DNA of 64,000 nt from Capitulum mitella (lineage: Eukaryota > Arthropoda > Thecostraca > Pollicipedomorpha > Pollicipedidae): NCBI GenBank assembly GCA_030062745.1, contig CP099848.1, positions 5,821,685-5,885,684 of the forward strand, read 5' to 3'. Below, piece by piece: positions 59,946 through 64,000 of this stretch. The notes beneath the pieces were generated by a model. The model did not search any database and was not told the DNA's origin. It worked only from the letters and a program-made list of their open reading frames with translations. Both the position numbers and the translations under genes were made by a program. Each line of letters opens with the position of its first letter. Position 1 is the stretch's first letter.

Positions 59946-60589
59946 TTAACCCTCGCTGCACGGGAGGGATTATCACTCGCCTCGTTGGCGAGGGGAAGGA
60001 GGGTGGCAGGCTGTGTGCTCAAGGAATTCAACGGTACCCGGGTTGACCCCGTCAGGCCAACCAGAGATCTCCTAGAATCAGGTCAGACTTTATTCTTGGG
60101 GACCATAAATCGATTTTCCGGAGTCGAAAACGACATGTTGGCCGCCAAACAGGCCTAAAATTGTCTCCTTTATCATACCAGTGTCCAACATTAGTGTAGA
60201 AACGTTCTAAGGTCAAAAAAATCATCTTAGGTCACTGACCTCGTTCGACCTTGGAAACATCATAGACCTACCTAAAGTGACCTGTTTGCAAGTGGACTAT
60301 CATTGTGGGCCGCTTTCATGTCCGTCGTCAGTCGTCTATGCATACCCATTGCCCTAAAACAGCAAAACTTGACATTCGGCGCTAAAATCGCTCTGCAAGT
60401 CTTCATCAGTAATGACGTCATAGCTCTGTGGTCTGAGATGACCTAGGGTCACTCTTTTTTTAAAGCATGCGCAATGAATCTATCGTTAGCCATGCCAAAT
60501 TTCACGACGCTGTCTTGCGCCGTTTAGCCGTGGTCCCGGAAACACTGCTGGGGGGTTACATCCACCCTTCTCGTCCGGCGAGGCTTAAA
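59946..60589 (+). mobile_element. G-type TTAA element, copy 3 (shortened)
   Basis: Left end TTAACCCTCGCTGCACGGGAGGG (TTAA 59946-59949). Right end TACATCCACCCTTCTCGTCCGGCGAGGCTTAA, which parallels CCCCCCCAGTCGGCGGCGGTTTAA of G copy 1. The interior is rich in AGGTCA/TGACCT (60205-60290, 60440-60455). Only the right part aligns reasonably with family G. Confidence 0.5.
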
Positions 60590-61288
60590 CCAAAGGAGAG
60601 GCACAAAATTGATTGAAAACATAATCAAGCGTTTGTATTGTAAGTGGGCGTCTGCATGGACTGAGGCAGGACATGGTGTCCTGAAAACACATTAGCATGA
60701 TTATAGCGATCAAATGGCGTTTGTTTAATATTCGTATCTTTACGCAGTCATGAGGTACAAACGTTGTAAGAGTTGGCCTTAGGTGATCTGGTCTGACCTT
60801 GGATGACCTATCGTTATCTTTTTTTGGCAACAGTTACCATATCTGACCAAGCACTCGCAATGGTGATCCCAAAACGAACGCCTGAAATAACTTTACCTGA
60901 GTTCCAATTTCGACATGAATCAGTGTCGTATTCTGAGGGCTGTTGACCTGACCTGACCTGAGCTGAGGAGGAACCAAGTACTTTTTGGCAATAAAAAAAT
61001 GCTCCTGACATTTTTTGGGCTGCTCAACACTCGGCATAGGATAAGGTTTAAAGGGCCGTCATACTTTATTGCCACAGATCTGAGACGTCTTGACATCACC
61101 TGTTTGACATCTTGGCCCTAAAAAAGTAGCTCTGAGTCAACAAATATGTTTTGATGCTTCAAAACATTTGACTATCTTGTGATTGGTATAACTCTCATCT
61201 TCACAGCTCTTAGTTCTCAAGATTATAAGGGGTTTTCGAGAGCCCCCTCCCGGTAAGCGATTCTAACGCCGGGGGGTGTGCGGGTTAA
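60590..61288 (+). mobile_element. Element H, copy 1
   Basis: Aligns with 39765-40440 (shared blocks given there). It ends GGGGGGTGTGCGGG followed by TTAA (61285-61288). Contains TGTTGACCTGACCTGACCTGAGCTGAGG (60941-60967), a tight run of half-sites. Confidence 0.65.
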
Positions 61289-61314
61289 GCTCTTGCACAG
61301 TTTCATTGGGAATA

Positions 61315-61412
61315 AGATGGCGAAGCAGCTCACACCGAGTGGACGAAGCGAGGAAGGTCTAGAGCAAACAAGCTGGCGAAAGGCCGGCGTTTTCCGCTTT
61401 CCGCTAGTCATC
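61315..61412 (+). repeat. Short dispersed repeat, copy 2
   Basis: Partner of 59200-59285; same orientation, with about 15 extra bases. Confidence 0.65.
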
Positions 61413-62124
61413 AGTGAGCCTTGAAATGTGGTCAGTGGGTTATTGCATACGAAAGCAAGTTTCCGAGGGCTATTCCTTCCTCTGGAAACCACTGTTTCCA
61501 TCAGTTTACGGCGAATTACCCATATTCCGCCCCTGTTTACAGAAAACCCGGTTGCGTTTTATTACAAAATTCCTTGCTTTGAAAACTAAGATGTCTGAAT
61601 ACCAGCAGATCACCAGGTTTCAAGGCAAGGAGTAAGAAAGATTTGGTTGAAAGTTTGAAAGATGATGAAAGTTTATGTAATTCACATTACATTTGATCCA
61701 CTGAAAGCCAAAAGCACTCATCACCCAGTTGCGGGAAACCTCGTCGACATGCAATGATAAACGCCTTTTTAGTTTCGTTATCGTCCTGGGGAGATTAATA
61801 CATGCTGGGGAGAATCTAATGTGCCTAGTATGAAATTACAAAAATGAGTCCTTTGGATATAAAAACATATCATAAAGAACAAGCCGACGTAACACTTCGT
61901 CCGATATTGCAAACAGATAAGGAAGGGTGATTTTCCTTTCCTTTCTGTGACGTCGGCAAGAGACAGATTCTGGGTCACCTTCCCGTGACGTCAGTCCAGC
62001 CCTGTGACTAGGACACAGAAAGCCCGCGATCCACGACGCTGCATGCAATCCTCCGACCGGTCCGGCGGCCACGTGGCCCTCAGGGGAGGCGCCAAACACC
62101 CGGACGCCGTCGGCCGGCACTCAC
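61413..62124. other. No recognised feature (intron 3' of the exon at 62125 if that is real)
   Basis: AT-rich up to 61980, then GC-rich towards the exon. The minus-strand frame stays open past the donor (to about 61991), but the codon context changes and a strong donor sits at 62124. Confidence 0.4.
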
Positions 62125-62475
62125 TGCAGGGCGAGCGCGGGCTGCGCAGCGGGCTGCAGCCGGGGCTGGCCGTCTGGTACTTGCAGTAGGTGCAGTCGAC
62201 GTTGCAGTAGGCGCCGCGCCGCGACAGCGCGATCTCCACCGGGCTGGAGGTGCGGAACCCGGCCGGCGAGCCGGTCAGGCTGGCCGGCGCGGCGCGAGCC
62301 GTCGGCGAGTGGCCCGGGAACGGCGGCGACAGGCGGCTGAGCGGGTCGCGCGGCCCCAGGCTGGGCGTCAGGGCGCGCGCGGCGCGCGGCTCCGGCGACA
62401 GCCGGGCGCTCTGCATGCCGCACGAGTCCGAGTAGATGCTCAGGATCAGGTCGATCTCGGCCGACAGCTTGGCGG
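62125..62475 (-). CDS. Probable exon of an unrecognised Ser/Pro-rich protein
   Basis: A minus-strand frame bounded by acceptor GTCCCCCAG (AG at 62477-62476) and a strong donor TGCA|GTGAGT (GT at 62124-62123). It is 351 bases, phase 1 in and phase 1 out. It begins AKLSAEIDLILSIYSDSCGM, then many SP/PS dipeptides (LSPPFPGHSP, TGSPAG, RTSSPVE, SPRSPCS) and a Cys cluster, YCNVDCTYCKYQ. The ordered EIDLILSIYSDS start followed by a low-complexity Ser/Pro tail suggests a signalling or scaffold protein with proline-directed phosphorylation sites. That is inference; no family is recognised. The main alternative is a chance open frame in GC-rich DNA. Confidence 0.4.
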
Positions 62476-62477
62476 CT

Positions 62478-63312
62478 GGGGGACGGCCGCGCGCCGCCCG
62501 CTCCGCTGGCCCTGCTCGCCGGCCGTCGCGCCGCCGGCGACTGCCGACCGTCGGCGGCGGCGGCGGTCGGCCGCGGCGGACGCACGCAGCGCCGACGCGG
62601 GCCACTCCCTCTTGCCGCCGTCCGCTCGTCACCCAACGGCAGCAGGCGTGACGCTGGCCGGGAACTTCACGCGGCGGCAGAGAAGGCGCTGACGACGTGC
62701 GATGGATGCGGCAAACTTGGCCGGTGTCCGTCGGGCAGTGGACGGAATTGCTGGGATGACGGACGGCGCCGTTCCCCCCCCCCTCTTCCTCTACCACCAA
62801 TCACCGCATCACTTCGGAGGACGGACGACCCAGCCAATCAGCGGTAACGGTGCCGAAAAAGCAATCGCGCCGGACTACATCCTGCGCTATATCATGCCGG
62901 ACCACATCCGAGAAGTCATTGCCGCACGGATAGATCGTTTGGACGGCAGCCTATTGTCGGCTGGAGATCATATCGGAGGAAGCGATTTCGCGTGAACATC
63001 AAGCTGGCCGTAACGTCCACACCATGCTCGCCCTCAGAAGTTGCCATTTCTCGGCTAACGACACGTACAGAACAGTGTGACTGTGCGACGAACAAAACGA
63101 AGAGCACACTCTTGCAGATCGATCATGGATTATGTTCGGTATGACAGGGAACAGTGGGGAGATTTGGGTAATATCAGAAGGTAAGTAATTTCGGACATCT
63201 TTGTTTCTCGCCACGGTTAGTCAAACGTTCAACATATTTTTGGGGAAAAATGGCAACGATCCAATATCCCTTTTGCCGCGTTCCGCATATCAGGCGTTGC
63301 AGGTCTCAGATA

Positions 63313-63313
<1 letters not shown>
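62478..63313. other. No recognised gene; GC-rich to 62700
   Basis: CGG/CCG-rich low-complexity at 62510-62640, then ordinary sequence. Confidence 0.4.
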
Positions 63314-63375
<62 letters not shown>

Positions 63376-63391
63376 AAATATATATACAATA
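63314..63391. repeat. TA microsatellite
   Basis: A nearly pure (TA)n of about 60 bases at 63314-63373, followed by ACAAAATATATATAC. The IYIYIY peptide is an artefact. Confidence 0.97.
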
Positions 63392-64000
63392 ACATGTATC
63401 ATAGAAAAAATTTAAAAAAAAAATACATAAATATTTTTTCTTTGACTTCTCCTTTCTGTTTTTAAAATTTCCGATTTTCTGTCACCTGCCATCGAACAAG
63501 TAAGATGTAAGAGTAAGAGGCAAGTAAGAGGCACAATTATCATAATACATTCTATTAGTGTGTTAACTTTATTTTAGAAGTGGCTTCAAATGGATGGAAC
63601 CGTTTGCCTTGCCACCATGCCGGATCCTTTTAAGGCGCCGCCTTTCTGGTAATATTGGACACCGTCCAATAATGCCCGAATACCCGAAACCTGTGCTTTA
63701 ATATGCGTAAAAAACACATTTTAATTACAACCTTTTTTTATCAGGAAGGAGCGGTAGCACGTAAGAACTGGTCAACTGGCAGAATTATTGCAACGAATCG
63801 GCCAGGCCGTTTTATTTTATCGCAACGAACTAGCCAATCGTAACTGCACAGTTACTCGTATATCAAAGCGCAGGAATAAAAATGTACCAAGGTGGGCGCT
63901 AAATGTGAATAAACAACAATACAATTGCAAACAAAGGCTTAGAAAAGATTTGCGGATGTCTCGAAAATAGGTCTTACGACTATTTTTTTTAAACCGATGC
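63392..64000. other. No recognised feature
   Basis: AT-rich sequence to the end of the window. Confidence 0.4.

Noticed and set aside
63117..63179. Possible 63-bp plus-strand exon between CTCTTGCAG and AG|GTAAGT
   Set aside because: Splice-like ends and one open frame, but so short that chance is likely and no homology is recognisable.

Overview
This is eukaryotic DNA, almost certainly from an invertebrate animal. Short, GC-rich protein-coding exons with GT/AG splice sites are separated by introns of 0.3 to 18 kb. Those introns are filled with LINE retrotransposons, tRNA-derived SINEs, hAT-type and TTAA-flanked non-coding DNA elements, micro/minisatellites and CpG-rich patches. I see no operons, bacterial genes, CRISPR arrays or tRNA/rRNA genes. 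The LINE types and the piggyBac relic would fit an arthropod (perhaps a crustacean), but I cannot fix the taxon from this window alone.

The one gene I can identify is a receptor-type (membrane) guanylate cyclase on the minus strand. Seven exons can be placed to the base, and all their phases agree: 44332-44164 (end of the kinase-homology domain), 36887-36738 (dimerisation helix), 32707-32584, 25038-24970, 6524-6350, 5299-5201 and 4877-4786 (class III cyclase domain). Together they give 878 coding bases, about 292 codons. The most 3' exon(s) lie beyond the left edge. The upstream kinase-homology, membrane and extracellular exons were not found and are probably beyond the right edge or too diverged to recognise by eye. 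If so, nearly everything from 1 to 44163 is intron of this gene. A second probable minus-strand exon (62475-62125, Ser/Pro-rich, 117 codons, good splice sites) belongs to a protein I do not recognise.

Layout. 1-4785: TTAA element, TA microsatellite, two degenerate minisatellites and a CpG-rich block. 4786-6524: three cyclase exons. 6525-24969: an 18.4-kb intron with several TTAA elements, two SINEs and a 5'-truncated LINE. 24970-36887: three exons among further TTAA elements, a hAT-like MITE, palindromes and a SINE. 36888-44163: TTAA elements, a CpG-rich patch and a pyrimidine-rich tract. 44164-44332: kinase-homology exon. 44333-62124: two LINE relics, a broken piggyBac transposase gene apparently inserted in a TTAA element, a hAT-like MITE, an inverted minisatellite pair and more TTAA elements. 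62125 to the end: the unknown exon and a TA microsatellite.

The most unusual feature is a set of related, non-coding, roughly 1.0-1.5 kb elements bounded by TTAA. They share G/C-run subtermini, a subterminal CTCGAGATCTC-like palindrome, and interiors dense in AGGTCA/TGACCT nuclear-receptor half-sites. The best-preserved family carries an exact DR1 (AGGTCAAAGGTCA) and an exact DR5. I recognise at least a dozen copies, complete or partial, in 64 kb.
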